Assembly (NCBI RefSeq): GCF_048595595.1
Contig: NZ_CP184347.1
DNA: 64,000 nt
Strand: one strand, 5' to 3'
Origin: Bacteroides pyogenes_A
GTDB taxonomy: Bacteria; Bacteroidota; Bacteroidia; Bacteroidales; Bacteroidaceae
Below are positions 37,054-44,971 of this stretch, piece by piece. Within the stretch, counting starts at the first letter, position 1, and each line of letters begins with the position of its first letter. Position numbers and translations under genes: made by a program. Below the pieces are notes generated by a model, which saw only the letters and a program-made list of their open reading frames with translations, was not told the origin of the DNA and did no database searches.

Positions 37054-37074
37054 CTTCTTTCACAGTGAAAGAAG
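37054..37074. repeat. perfect palindrome
   Basis: CTTCTTTCAC, A, GTGAAAGAAG: two 10-bp arms around one base, about 145 bp before the primase start. It could be a protein-binding site for a dimer. Confidence 0.6.
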
Positions 37075-37432
37075 AAAGTATCTATGGCATTTCTTGTTCG
37101 TCTGTTTCTTTTCATTGTTCGTATCTCTTTTGTTTGCTTGGTTTTGAACTTTCACCCGAAAACGGATGCTGAAACCAAGTTAGAGAGCCGAACCTATACC
37201 GACAAGGTTTGCGAGGCTGTTGCTTCGGGGTACGGCAAAATGCTCCGAAAATGGACGGGGTAAACGGGAGAAATTGGGACGAAACCATTCAAAAGGAGAG
37301 AATCGAGAGAAGAACGGCTCGGAAACCAACCTCATCGGATTGCTGACTCTTGCACACTTTTTCTTCGAGGGATATGCAAGCGAGAATTATCATAGGCGAG
37401 AGAACCTCCAAAAGATGCCGAGTAATCAAAGA

Positions 37433-37472
37433 AAAGATACCAAGCGACCGTGAGATTGCTCGGTATCTTTTT
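37433..37472 (+). terminator. intrinsic terminator or attenuator
   Basis: Stem AAAGATACC (37433-37441) / GGTATCTTT (37462-37470) followed by TT, about 160 bp before the -7 box of the HTH genes. It would end a plus-strand transcript that has no known gene, or act in both directions. Confidence 0.55.
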
Positions 37473-37630
37473 CCCGCTGTGCCGTGCGGACATTTCACTC
37501 CATATCGGAGCCACAAGCACGCACTTAGATAAAGGTGGATGGAACGGTCGATTTACGCTCGTACATTTCCTGCGATTTCCTTTTATTTCCCTTGATTTCA
37601 TCGGGTCTTGGGACAAGGATTTCGCTTGCA

Positions 37631-37638
37631 TACATTTG
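37631..37638 (+). promoter_or_regulatory. -7 box of the HTH gene pair
   Basis: TACATTTG (TAnnTTTG), 39 bp before the ATG at 37678, followed by GCACC. Confidence 0.5.
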
Positions 37639-37677
37639 CACCGAAAAGAGAAAACGACAATTAAAAACGATATTGAT

Positions 37678-37950
37678 ATGAGAATTACCGCCATCGACAC
37701 CTCCGCGTGGGAGGAACTGAAAAAGAGCATCGAAGAGCTGGCTCTTTGTGTGAGAGAACAATTCGGTACGAAGCCCGAACTTCCCGACCTGTTGCACAAC
37801 GGGGACGTGTGCCGAATACTGAACATCAGCAAGCGGACGCTCCAGCACTATCGGGACACGTCCGTGCTGCCCTTCATCCAAATCGGGCATAAGTGCTATT
37901 ACAAACGTGAGGATGTGGAAGCACTCCTCGAAAAGTCCAACCACCAATAA
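37678..37950 (+). CDS. small helix-turn-helix (excisionase/MerR-like) protein
   Basis: 90 aa from ATG 37678, placed by the promoter at 37631. The domain LLHNGDVCRILNISKRTLQHYRDTSVLPFIQIGHKCYYKREDVEALL is a winged-helix HTH_17 fold like excisionases. N-terminal helix WEELKKSIEELALCVREQF may mediate pairing. It lies 8 bp before a second protein of the same type. Such pairs are common in Bacteroides integrative elements and probably regulate excision. Confidence 0.85.
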   Translation: MRITAIDTSAWEELKKSIEELALCVREQFGTKPELPDLLHNGDVCRILNISKRTLQHYRDTSVLPFIQIGHKCYYKREDVEALLEKSNHQ

Positions 37951-37958
37951 CCACGACT

Positions 37959-38264
37959 ATGGAATACGAGACCATCAACAAAGAAACACCCGAAATGAAA
38001 CAACTCATCTCAGGCATCAAAGAAGTGAGCAAACGCCTTCGGGAGATTGCCCAAACGCATCGCCCGCTGTTCGGGGGAGAAATCTACCTCACGGGGCGAG
38101 AGGTCTGCGAACGGCTTTTCATCAGTCCTCGCACCTTGCAGGATTATCGGGACAAGGGCATTATCCCCTACACCCAAATCGCAGGGAAAATACTCTATCG
38201 CCTCTCAGACATCAACAGACTGCTTCAAGAAAATTATCACTCCATCAGCTCTATAAGAAAATAG
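37959..38264 (+). CDS. second helix-turn-helix (excisionase-like) protein
   Basis: 101 aa. HTH_17 domain: GGEIYLTGREVCERLFISPRTLQDYRDKGIIPYTQIAGKILYRLSDINRLLQENY. It is clearly a paralogue of the preceding gene with the same layout and follows it by 8 bp. Likely an accessory factor for excision or transfer. Confidence 0.85.
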   Translation: MEYETINKETPEMKQLISGIKEVSKRLREIAQTHRPLFGGEIYLTGREVCERLFISPRTLQDYRDKGIIPYTQIAGKILYRLSDINRLLQENYHSISSIRK

Positions 38265-38272
38265 GAGAAAAT

Positions 38273-39310
38273 TTAATCAGTATATATTTCTATCTTTTTT
38301 CTCAATTTCTGGAAAGAGTGTTCATCTTCACAATATCCGACCCGTAAAATCATTTCAGGAACTCCTGAATAAGGAAACACACGGGCAATTTTATCGGGCA
38401 TTTCTTCCAAAGGTTGACTCATAGGATGAACAGATATTCCCATAGTATTTAGTTTTACCCAAAAACGTTCTAAATCCATACCTGCCTTTATTAACCCTTC
38501 GGGAGTATCATCTTGTACGAATAAAACAAAGAAGCCCGAACAATTTTTCACTTGCTTTTTTGTCGTTCGTATAGACGATGAAAGGAAAGATTTGTTTCCT
38601 GCAAACTTTTTCTTCGTATAAAGAATTCGAAAGAAGAAACGTTCAATACCATTCAAGCCCAAACTCTCCAAAGTAAGCCCTCTTCCTCTTTTTATATCAC
38701 TCTTGTTTGAGGAAATAAAGAGAGATAGTTCTTCCATTGATTTTTCAGAAGAGAGTTGCATAGAGTTACTATTGATAATCAATTCCGACAAAATCTTTCC
38801 TTCTTCAGTTCGCTTATCAATGTATCTTACATTCTTAAAAGAGGAGGATAATTTTTGAATACTATCCTCTGGAATTGGTTTGTTCGAGAAGTTTCGCCTG
38901 CAAGTACATCGTCTCTCAATATCATAAAGACTATATTCTGAGGATTTCTTTTCTTCGTCACATTTAGAAAAGGTCAGATACGCTTTGGTATCTTTCACCG
39001 AGACGTCCATTGAGACACCACAATGAGGAGCCGCATAAATACAGTTTTGGAGAAAGCACCCAATACTTATATACGCCTCTCTGTCGTGTGGGTCTACGGC
39101 TTTAAGCCTCCAAATCGAATCTATTTCAACTCTATAAAGATTCTCTTTCTCTTTGACGATACGCCACATTTGGGCGTTATGACTGCTGGGAGCCAATGCA
39201 CCATATTCAAAAACTTTTTCCACCATATTTTTCTCGATTATTTGTGATTGACAGATAATGGAAAACTTCATAGCCAAGACAAGTGCCATTATTGCTTTTT
39301 GAATGCCCAT
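38273..39310 (-). CDS. Acg-family nitroreductase-like FMN protein
   Basis: 345 aa. Nitroreductase-fold protein of the Acg type: VEKVFEYGALAPSSHNAQMWRI near the N-terminus is the FMN-contact motif, and DLERFWVKLNTMGISVHPMSQPLEEM with SGVPEMILRVGYC closes the domain. The first 22 residues (MGIQKAIMALVLAMKFSIICQS) look like a signal or membrane segment, odd for a flavin enzyme. Its start lies inside the end of the oxoamine synthase gene (22-bp overlap), so translation is coupled. Some Acg proteins are thought to sequester flavin rather than act as enzymes. Substrate unknown; cargo of the element. Confidence 0.82.
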   Translation of the reverse strand: MGIQKAIMALVLAMKFSIICQSQIIEKNMVEKVFEYGALAPSSHNAQMWRIVKEKENLYRVEIDSIWRLKAVDPHDREAYISIGCFLQNCIYAAPHCGVSMDVSVKDTKAYLTFSKCDEEKKSSEYSLYDIERRCTCRRNFSNKPIPEDSIQKLSSSFKNVRYIDKRTEEGKILSELIINSNSMQLSSEKSMEELSLFISSNKSDIKRGRGLTLESLGLNGIERFFFRILYTKKKFAGNKSFLSSSIRTTKKQVKNCSGFFVLFVQDDTPEGLIKAGMDLERFWVKLNTMGISVHPMSQPLEEMPDKIARVFPYSGVPEMILRVGYCEDEHSFQKLRKKIEIYTD

Positions 39311-40524
39311 TCCAATAAGTTTAATGTTTTATCCAATTGTTCGATTGTGTGTACAGCAAGAACACTCATTCTTAATCGACTTTGTTTTTGGGGTACAGCA
39401 GGATATAAAATAGGGTTGACAAACACTCCATTTTGAAACAAGAAGTCTGCGATTTTCATTGCTCGTTCGTTGTCTCTAATCATTATTGGAAAGATTGCAG
39501 AATTGCTTTTCCCAAAATCTATTCCAATACTTTCTAATCCCTTTCTGAAGTGAATTATATTTTCCCAAATACGGGATCTCCAGAAAGGTTCTTCATCGAT
39601 TAAATCAATGGCTTTAGCAATGGAGCCCGCAGATTGAGGAGTGGCTGCTGCTGAAAAAATATTTTCATTAGCAAAGTATTTCAACAGATTGATTACCTCT
39701 TTATTTCCAACCGCATATCCTCCAACACTTCCGAAAGTTTTGCTGAAAGTCCCTGTTATGAGATCTACTAATCCCAATGCGGAGAATGACTCCAATATTC
39801 CACGTCCTGTATCTCCCCATATCCCTATTCCGTGGGCATCATCAACTATCAGAAAGGCGTCATAATTCTTCGATAGTTTGCAAATTTCATCCAATGGAGC
39901 AATATCTCCATCTTGCGAATAGACCCCATCAACAACAATCACCTTATTTGCATACTTGTTTGATGTGGTTTCTAAGATGTGCTCAAGACTGGCAATGTCA
40001 TTGTGAAGAAATCGCTTCACATTAGTTTTTGAACACCCTGCAATTACGCTTGTATGTACGAACATATCAAGTATCGCCAAGTCAGATTGCCCCAATAGGG
40101 TACTTAAAACACCTGCATTTGTTCCAAATCCAGAAGTGAACGTGATTGCATCCTCACGCCCGAAGAAAGAAGCAATTTTATGCTCTAAACTCTGATGTAT
40201 ATCTAAAAGACCTCCTATCAAGGGAGAGGCTCCAGCACCTGCACCATATTTGTACAAGGCCTCCTGTCCAGCCTCCAATACTTTGGGGTGATGAGAAAAG
40301 CCCAAATAGTCATTTGAGATAAATCCGATGAAGTCGTTCTTCCCAAAGTCGTTCTTTTGATTTAAGGTTATTGAAGCTCCCGTTCCTGACTCCAATGCCA
40401 AGCGGTAATTATTCAGCCTGTTTTCTGTCATATAGGAAGAATACAGAAAGAAGTCTTTCGCTCTCTGTCGTATCGGTTGCCCTATATTTTCGAAATCTTT
40501 TAGTGAAGCCTTTTGATAATCCAT
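39289..40524 (-). CDS. alpha-oxoamine synthase (PLP-dependent acyl-CoA:amino acid condensing enzyme)
   Basis: 411 aa from ATG 40524; a TTG or earlier ATG would add three residues. Fold-type I aminotransferase of the group that includes 8-amino-7-oxononanoate, aminolevulinate, 2-amino-3-oxobutyrate and serine palmitoyl synthases and CqsA. The motifs are NDYLGFSHHPKVLEAG, GAGAGASPLIGG, FTSGFGTNAGV, DDAHGIGIWGDTGRG (PLP contacts) and the Schiff-base Lys in TGTFSKTFGSVGGY. No biotin, heme or threonine-catabolism gene is near. It is coupled to the Acg-type gene and sits in a mobile element, so a sphingoid-base or aminoketone product is possible; this is inference. Confidence 0.85.
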   Translation of the reverse strand: MDYQKASLKDFENIGQPIRQRAKDFFLYSSYMTENRLNNYRLALESGTGASITLNQKNDFGKNDFIGFISNDYLGFSHHPKVLEAGQEALYKYGAGAGASPLIGGLLDIHQSLEHKIASFFGREDAITFTSGFGTNAGVLSTLLGQSDLAILDMFVHTSVIAGCSKTNVKRFLHNDIASLEHILETTSNKYANKVIVVDGVYSQDGDIAPLDEICKLSKNYDAFLIVDDAHGIGIWGDTGRGILESFSALGLVDLITGTFSKTFGSVGGYAVGNKEVINLLKYFANENIFSAAATPQSAGSIAKAIDLIDEEPFWRSRIWENIIHFRKGLESIGIDFGKSNSAIFPIMIRDNERAMKIADFLFQNGVFVNPILYPAVPQKQSRLRMSVLAVHTIEQLDKTLNLLEWAFKKQ

Positions 40525-40554
40525 AATTTGCACTCTGCTTGTTATTGTTCAATG

Positions 40555-40562
40555 CAAAATTA
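40555..40562 (-). promoter_or_regulatory. -7 box of the oxoamine synthase-Acg operon
   Basis: The reverse strand reads TAATTTTG (TAnnTTTG), 31 bp before the ATG at 40524, in the short gap after the Crp/Fnr gene. It suggests that the two enzymes have their own promoter. Confidence 0.45.
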
Positions 40563-40595
40563 CAGATGAACGAAACCTTTATCGATTATCTATGG

Positions 40596-41174
40596 TTAAC
40601 TTCTTCTCCTTGCAATCCTGTTTCTCAAACGACAGAGGGACTGTGGTGTTATACCTAAATAGGTTGCAATATATTTTAACGGAGCCTCTTTGAATATTAT
40701 GGGATTACTGTTGATTAGGAACAGATACAACTCTTCGGGAGAGTATTTCAGCATCTGCATTTCTCGTTGAAGTTTTGCGATAAAAAGTTCTTCCAGTATA
40801 TCTTGGAAAAGCTGTTTGATAACAGGAGCTTTTTCTATTAAATCTTCCCAGTGCTTTTTGTGGAATGCCCAAATTTCACAAGGTGCGAGTGTTTCTATTG
40901 TAAAAGCGGATGGTTGTCCTGTTTTGAAAGAAAGCAGAGAATTGACAAACTCTCCTTCAAAGGCAAATTGAAATGTGATTTCTTCCGCATCTCTTTCCCG
41001 TACCGTAAAAAAACGACAGCATCCTTTTTCTATGTAGTAAAGATAATGCTCGATATCTCGCTCTCTAATCAATGGTGTGCCTTTACTCAGACACATACAA
41101 ACCCCTTTCTGCATAATAAGTTCAATGGTCTCTTCAGGGATTTGCTTCTTTGACAAATATAGGCGTAAAGACAT
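40596..41174 (-). CDS. Crp/Fnr-like transcriptional regulator (element cargo)
   Basis: 192 aa. Cyclic-nucleotide-binding-like domain (GVCMCLSKGTPLIRERDIEHYLYYIEKGCCRFF) and a C-terminal HTH (LKYIATYLGITPQSLCRLRNRIARR). This short type is common in Bacteroidetes next to the genes it controls. Three Cys lie in the first domain but do not form a known cluster motif. It starts 7 bp after the HxlR stop, so HxlR and this gene are one operon, with the oxoamine synthase next. Confidence 0.85.
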   Translation of the reverse strand: MSLRLYLSKKQIPEETIELIMQKGVCMCLSKGTPLIRERDIEHYLYYIEKGCCRFFTVRERDAEEITFQFAFEGEFVNSLLSFKTGQPSAFTIETLAPCEIWAFHKKHWEDLIEKAPVIKQLFQDILEELFIAKLQREMQMLKYSPEELYLFLINSNPIIFKEAPLKYIATYLGITPQSLCRLRNRIARRRS

Positions 41175-41181
41175 AAGCTAG

Positions 41182-41496
41182 TTATAGGTTTTCCATTCCG
41201 AACTTGGCTATCTCATTTATAATCGGCAGTACTTTCTCGCCCAATGGCGTGAGAGAATACTCCACTCTGGGAGGAACTTCGGGGTACTGTTTCTTTTTAA
41301 CCAGTCCTTTACTGCACAGGAATTTCAACTCGTCAATAAGCATCTTCTCGCTGATACCGGGAATGGCGCGTTTGAGTTCTCCGTAACGAATTATCCTGTG
41401 GTTGATTTGGAAGATGATAAGTAGCGTCCATTTCCCAGCGAAGATCTGCATCGACTTCCACACGGGACAATCATTATCTGAAATTTTTCTCTCCAT
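41182..41496 (-). CDS. HxlR family transcriptional regulator
   Basis: 104 aa. Winged HTH of the HxlR/YodB type with the conserved Cys near the start (DNDCPVWKSMQIFAGKWTLLIIFQI) that in some relatives senses quinones, aldehydes or oxidants. RYGELKRAIPGISEKMLIDELKFLCSKGLVKK is the recognition region, and YSLTPLGEKVLPII the wing. It is first in the minus-strand unit and divergent from the SnoaL-like gene, with a palindromic site between. Confidence 0.92.
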   Translation of the reverse strand: MERKISDNDCPVWKSMQIFAGKWTLLIIFQINHRIIRYGELKRAIPGISEKMLIDELKFLCSKGLVKKKQYPEVPPRVEYSLTPLGEKVLPIINEIAKFGMENL

Positions 41497-41548
41497 TGCA
41501 AACTTTTTAATTGTTGATAATCAATAAATCTAACAATATGATGTGTAT

Positions 41549-41564
41549 CATACAATATTGTATG
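41549..41564. promoter_or_regulatory. 16-bp palindromic operator, probably for HxlR
   Basis: CATACAATATTGTATG is a perfect palindrome in the divergent promoter region. It lies about 20 bp downstream of the hxlR -7 box (in its leader) and upstream of the SnoaL-like gene, a place where a repressor could control both genes. Confidence 0.6.
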
Positions 41565-41582
41565 TACTTGCAGATTGTAGTG

Positions 41583-41590
41583 CAAAGGTA
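41583..41590 (-). promoter_or_regulatory. -7 box of the hxlR gene
   Basis: The reverse strand reads TACCTTTG (TAnnTTTG), 87 bp before the hxlR start. On the plus strand TAACTTTA at 41591-41598 is a near match that could serve the SnoaL-like gene. Confidence 0.5.
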
Positions 41591-41628
41591 TAACTTTACA
41601 GTGATTTCAACAATCAAAATACAGATTT

Positions 41629-42033
41629 ATGGAAAAGAAAACAGAAAAAGTGCGTCAGTTTTACACAGCTTTGGCACAAGGTGATTTTGAGACAGTGGGA
41701 GCATTGCTCTCCGATGATTTGGTATGGCATCAGCCGGGAGAGGGGGCTTTGTCGGGCGTTTACAACGGCAAGCAGAACGTTTTCGCCCATTTGGGAAGGA
41801 TGGCTCAACTGAGCAATGGCACATTCGCCATCGATCAAGTGGATTACGTGACTGAAAACGGAAATTTGGTAGTGGCATCTGTTGGATTTGCTGTATCTGC
41901 AAACGGACATTCGATAGAAATGAAAGGAGTGGATCTTTTTCGCTTTGAGAATGGCTTGATAAAAGAGGTCTGGCTCTTCTCCGAGCGAATAGATGAGGAA
42001 GACTGCTTTTGGACATCATTGAGTAAATCCTGA
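41629..42033 (+). CDS. SnoaL-like / NTF2-fold protein
   Basis: 134 aa, single cone-shaped NTF2-like domain: VRQFYTALAQGDFETVGALLSDDLVWHQPGEG, then GKQNVFAHLGRM, and FENGLIKEVWLFSERID. Members act as small-molecule isomerases or binding proteins. Divergent from hxlR, the classic place for the target of an HxlR repressor. Substrate unknown. Confidence 0.85.
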   Translation: MEKKTEKVRQFYTALAQGDFETVGALLSDDLVWHQPGEGALSGVYNGKQNVFAHLGRMAQLSNGTFAIDQVDYVTENGNLVVASVGFAVSANGHSIEMKGVDLFRFENGLIKEVWLFSERIDEEDCFWTSLSKS

Positions 42034-42144
42034 TTGACCATTACACATTACGAGAGAAATTTAGAAGAGGAGAAAGAGTTAGAAAAGAGCTTGTTCCTGT
42101 TAATGGGGCAAGCCCTTTTCCATCCATATTTACGTACTCCTTTA

Positions 42145-43308
42145 TTATGTCAGTCTCTCCATATCCCTTGCAATCTTTTGGTCAGTGATTTGAGCATAGA
42201 TTTGTGTGCTGGAGATGGAGGCGTGTCCCATCATCTTGGCGATGCTCTCCATCGGAATACCAGCCTCCAAAGTCAGCGTACCGAAGCTATGTCTTGCAAG
42301 GTGCCAAGTTAGCGGAGTTCGAAAGCCACACGCCAAGCCCACGGCTTTGATATGGGTTAGTAGTTTGCTCTTGCTCATCGTATCGGGGAATATCTTATAA
42401 TCCCTCTTGCTCTCCTCCTTAGTGTAAAGTGAAAGTATCTGCTCCGCAATCGGGTGCAAGGGTATCAGACTCTCGACTTCTGTCTTTTGGCGTGCCTTGC
42501 GGATATACCGCTTCCCCTCGCTGTTCGTTTCGATTTGCGAAGCTCGCAGACTCTGCAAGTCGGCAAATGCCAAACCCGTAAAGACAGAGAAAAGAAACAT
42601 TCTTCGGCTTAGTTCTGCCCCCTCTTCTTGCAACGGGAATGCCAAGAGCTTTGCCACATCGCCCTTGCTCAGGAAACGAGGTTTACGCTCTACGGCTTCA
42701 TACTTCGCCCCCTCGAATGGATTAAAGCGGATTGTTCCCTGACTGACGGCTCGGTACATCAATCGGCTCAACCAGCACAGATGCCCGTTTATCGTCGCTG
42801 GTGCATAGCCCTCCTTCTTCAAATAAAAACGGTAATCATCAAAAAAGTCCATCGTAAGAGGCGTTAAAGGAATATCCTCCTCTCCACGACTTCTCACAAA
42901 GGAATTGAGCTGCTTGTCGGAACTTCGATTGTTGCTATACGTTCCCTCGCTTTTGCTTTCTCGTTGAGCTTTCAATTCCTCCGTACTAAGGGCAAGAAGT
43001 GTCGTTGGAGTCCTCCCGATGCCTTGCAAGTAGTTCTTCAGAAGCTCGGCACTCACCGCTCCATATTTGTAGAGCAAGGTATTGTACCCCTGTTCGATTT
43101 CCTCCCGAAAGCTGTGCAGGCGTCGATTGGTCTTCTTGTCCGTTGTTTCCCCTCGCTTCACGCTCCAATCGTGGGGAGTGGTGCTTTCGCCTGTGGTTAT
43201 CACCACATTTGAGCCGTCAATGGTGATGCGACAAAGGATTGTCGTTGTGCCATCTGCTTTGACCTTGTTCTTATTGATATAGAATAGGATTTTGAATGTA
43301 CTGCGCAT
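42145..43308 (-). CDS. tyrosine recombinase/integrase 1
   Basis: 387 aa. N-terminal arm-binding and SAM-like core domains, then the catalytic domain. Catalytic residues: the Arg-I position reads FTGLAFADLQSL (Ala instead of Arg), then HLARHSFGTLTLEAG (His-x-x-Arg), MGHASISSTQIYAQI (His and Tyr nucleophile). Loss of Arg-I is known in Bacteroides recombinases such as IntDOT, which still work. It lies 124 bp from the start of a second integrase in the same direction. Probably one of a pair acting at the element ends. Confidence 0.93.
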   Translation of the reverse strand: MRSTFKILFYINKNKVKADGTTTILCRITIDGSNVVITTGESTTPHDWSVKRGETTDKKTNRRLHSFREEIEQGYNTLLYKYGAVSAELLKNYLQGIGRTPTTLLALSTEELKAQRESKSEGTYSNNRSSDKQLNSFVRSRGEEDIPLTPLTMDFFDDYRFYLKKEGYAPATINGHLCWLSRLMYRAVSQGTIRFNPFEGAKYEAVERKPRFLSKGDVAKLLAFPLQEEGAELSRRMFLFSVFTGLAFADLQSLRASQIETNSEGKRYIRKARQKTEVESLIPLHPIAEQILSLYTKEESKRDYKIFPDTMSKSKLLTHIKAVGLACGFRTPLTWHLARHSFGTLTLEAGIPMESIAKMMGHASISSTQIYAQITDQKIARDMERLT

Positions 43309-43432
43309 AATCTTTTTCGTCTGCTGTATGAATGGTAATAACTCTGCCTCCCAAAGCTCCTAAGCTTTCGGGCAAAAGCTTTATTGCTTTCTCGGAAAAG
43401 CTTAGGTGCTTTTGAGGGCATATCCTTGAATG

Positions 43433-44662
43433 TCACAAAGAGAGTTGCAAATCTTCGGTGAAAGAGAGAAATCGCTCGAATTCGTCGAAGAGCTTCTTCG
43501 GGGTTACGTGGGCGTATCGCTCAGTCGTTTGGATGTTGCTGTGTCCCAGCATTCGGCTCACCGTTTCGATGGGAACACCTCGCTCCAAAGTAATCAAGGT
43601 CGCAAAAGTGTGGCGACCGACGTGTGCCGAAAGAGGAATGGAGATACCTGCCCGAAGTTGCAGGGCTTTGAGTTGAACGAGATAAGCAGAATAGGCAATG
43701 GGCGCAAAGAGTGTGCTACGTTCATCGGACTGATACTGCTCTACCAAACGCACCGCTTCGGACAAAAGCTTCACACGGCAAAGGGTATCGGTCTTTTGTC
43801 GGCGAAACTTCAGCCACAACGCCCCCTCATCGTCCGTAAAGAGGTGTTCCTGATTAAGAGCAACCATATCGCAATAGGCGACCCCCGTATAACAGGAGAA
43901 GAGAAAGAGATTACGGGCGGTTTCCAACTCCACTTCATAAGGTTCAAAAGTTAAGGCTTGCAACTTGTCTAATGAAGCTCTGTCCAATGCACGAGGTTGT
44001 TTATTCTCTCCTCGTTCTATCTCTATGTGAGCGAATAGTTGTCGTTCTGTCAAGCCCTCACGATACACCAAACGACAGACTTTCTTCACCGCCAAAACCA
44101 TCTTACGATAATAACCTTGCGAATGCCCCAACTTCCCGACCGAGTAGTGTTGCAGGCATTCCAAGAAATCTTCTTCCATCTGTCCGAAAGGAATATCTGC
44201 CGTGTGGTACTTCTCGCTGATAAAGGCTTGTAAGTGCTTGCGAACAGTGTGGTAACTACTCATAGTTGTAGCCTTTATTTCAATGCCTACCTTTTGTTCC
44301 ATATCTTTAACCATTCGGTCGTATCGCTCCAAAAAGGTGATTTGAGTTTGCATACTTCCTTGGAACTGCTCCTTGATGTCTGTTGCCGTAAAGACTACAC
44401 CTCTCTCGCAAAGCACTCTATAAGCCGACTGCACTGAGAGAAGCAAGCGTTCCAACTTGCCATTCGTAGCCACTGCTTCACGGCTCTTGCCGTTCAGCCT
44501 GCTCTCACGAGCGTTCCACAACTTAGGGTCACACGACAGCTTACAACTGAATTGTGCCATCGTTCGCCCGTATGTTATTCGTCCCATTATCGGGGCTTGC
44601 CCCGACTTGTCCAATCCGCTCTTTTTCAGGTAGAGCAACACCTTGAATTTGTCTGTTTGCAT
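43433..44662 (-). CDS. tyrosine recombinase/integrase 2
   Basis: 409 aa from ATG 44662; the longer ORF would start with TTG at 44683, inside the promoter. Catalytic domain: SCYTGVAYCDMVAL (Ala at Arg-I), HVGRHTFATLITLERG (His-x-x-Arg), LGHSNIQTTERYAHV (His and Tyr nucleophile). Divergent from integrase 1, so not a recent duplicate. Its -7 box (reverse TAACTTTG, 44681-44688) overlaps a GTTACC site, which suggests the recombinase or a partner represses it. It is closest to the element's right end. Confidence 0.93.
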   Translation of the reverse strand: MQTDKFKVLLYLKKSGLDKSGQAPIMGRITYGRTMAQFSCKLSCDPKLWNARESRLNGKSREAVATNGKLERLLLSVQSAYRVLCERGVVFTATDIKEQFQGSMQTQITFLERYDRMVKDMEQKVGIEIKATTMSSYHTVRKHLQAFISEKYHTADIPFGQMEEDFLECLQHYSVGKLGHSQGYYRKMVLAVKKVCRLVYREGLTERQLFAHIEIERGENKQPRALDRASLDKLQALTFEPYEVELETARNLFLFSCYTGVAYCDMVALNQEHLFTDDEGALWLKFRRQKTDTLCRVKLLSEAVRLVEQYQSDERSTLFAPIAYSAYLVQLKALQLRAGISIPLSAHVGRHTFATLITLERGVPIETVSRMLGHSNIQTTERYAHVTPKKLFDEFERFLSFTEDLQLSL

Positions 44663-44684
44663 ACGCTTCTGTTTTATGGGCAAA

Positions 44685-44842
44685 GTTACCCGTTACCGAA
44701 GCGTTTTCAGCTACGCAAAACATTGTGGTACAGAGCATCAGCACCATAATTACAGAAAGATGAGTTGCCGAATAGCCTTCCGTCAGTTACCTTCTCTTAC
44801 CTCTTCGTTACCATTCGAGGAATGGACTAACGATTTGGTAAC
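44685..44842. promoter_or_regulatory. right-end GTTACC site cluster
   Basis: GTTACC occurs at 44685, 44692, 44786 and 44807, its inverse GGTAAC at 44837, and CTTACC at 44796. Most are part of a longer CGTTACC(G). The left end has two more. Such short clustered sites at both ends are typical of recombinase arm-type binding. The first one overlaps the -7 box of integrase 2. Confidence 0.5.
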
Positions 44843-44971
44843 GGAACTTCTGCACAAATCCACATCTTCTGCACTTTTCCCCTCTGTGCAAACCATAGAG
44901 ATATACCGCAAATCCCTCTCATTTCCATTTACTTACCTCTCATCTGCAACCTAACACCCTTTCCTCGAATA

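Larger units (their letters stand above)
36910..37677. other. gene-free control region of the element
   Basis: About 770 bp between the divergent primase and HTH genes, without an ORF I can support. It contains a 21-nt perfect palindrome (37054-37074), a terminator-like hairpin (37433-37472) and a -7 box for the HTH genes. It is a good place for an origin of replication or regulatory RNA, but nothing proves that. Confidence 0.5.

Noticed and set aside
37220..37453. 77-codon ORF in the element's control region
   Set aside because: Very basic, low-complexity translation, no start signals, and it runs into a terminator hairpin.
33842..37950. An anti-CRISPR gene among the element's small genes
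   Set aside because: The two small genes are excisionase-like HTH proteins; closeness to the CRISPR locus alone is not evidence.
39289..40524. Calling the oxoamine synthase bioF
   Set aside because: The family shares all visible motifs; no biotin gene is near and serine-palmitoyltransferase- or CqsA-like roles are equally possible.
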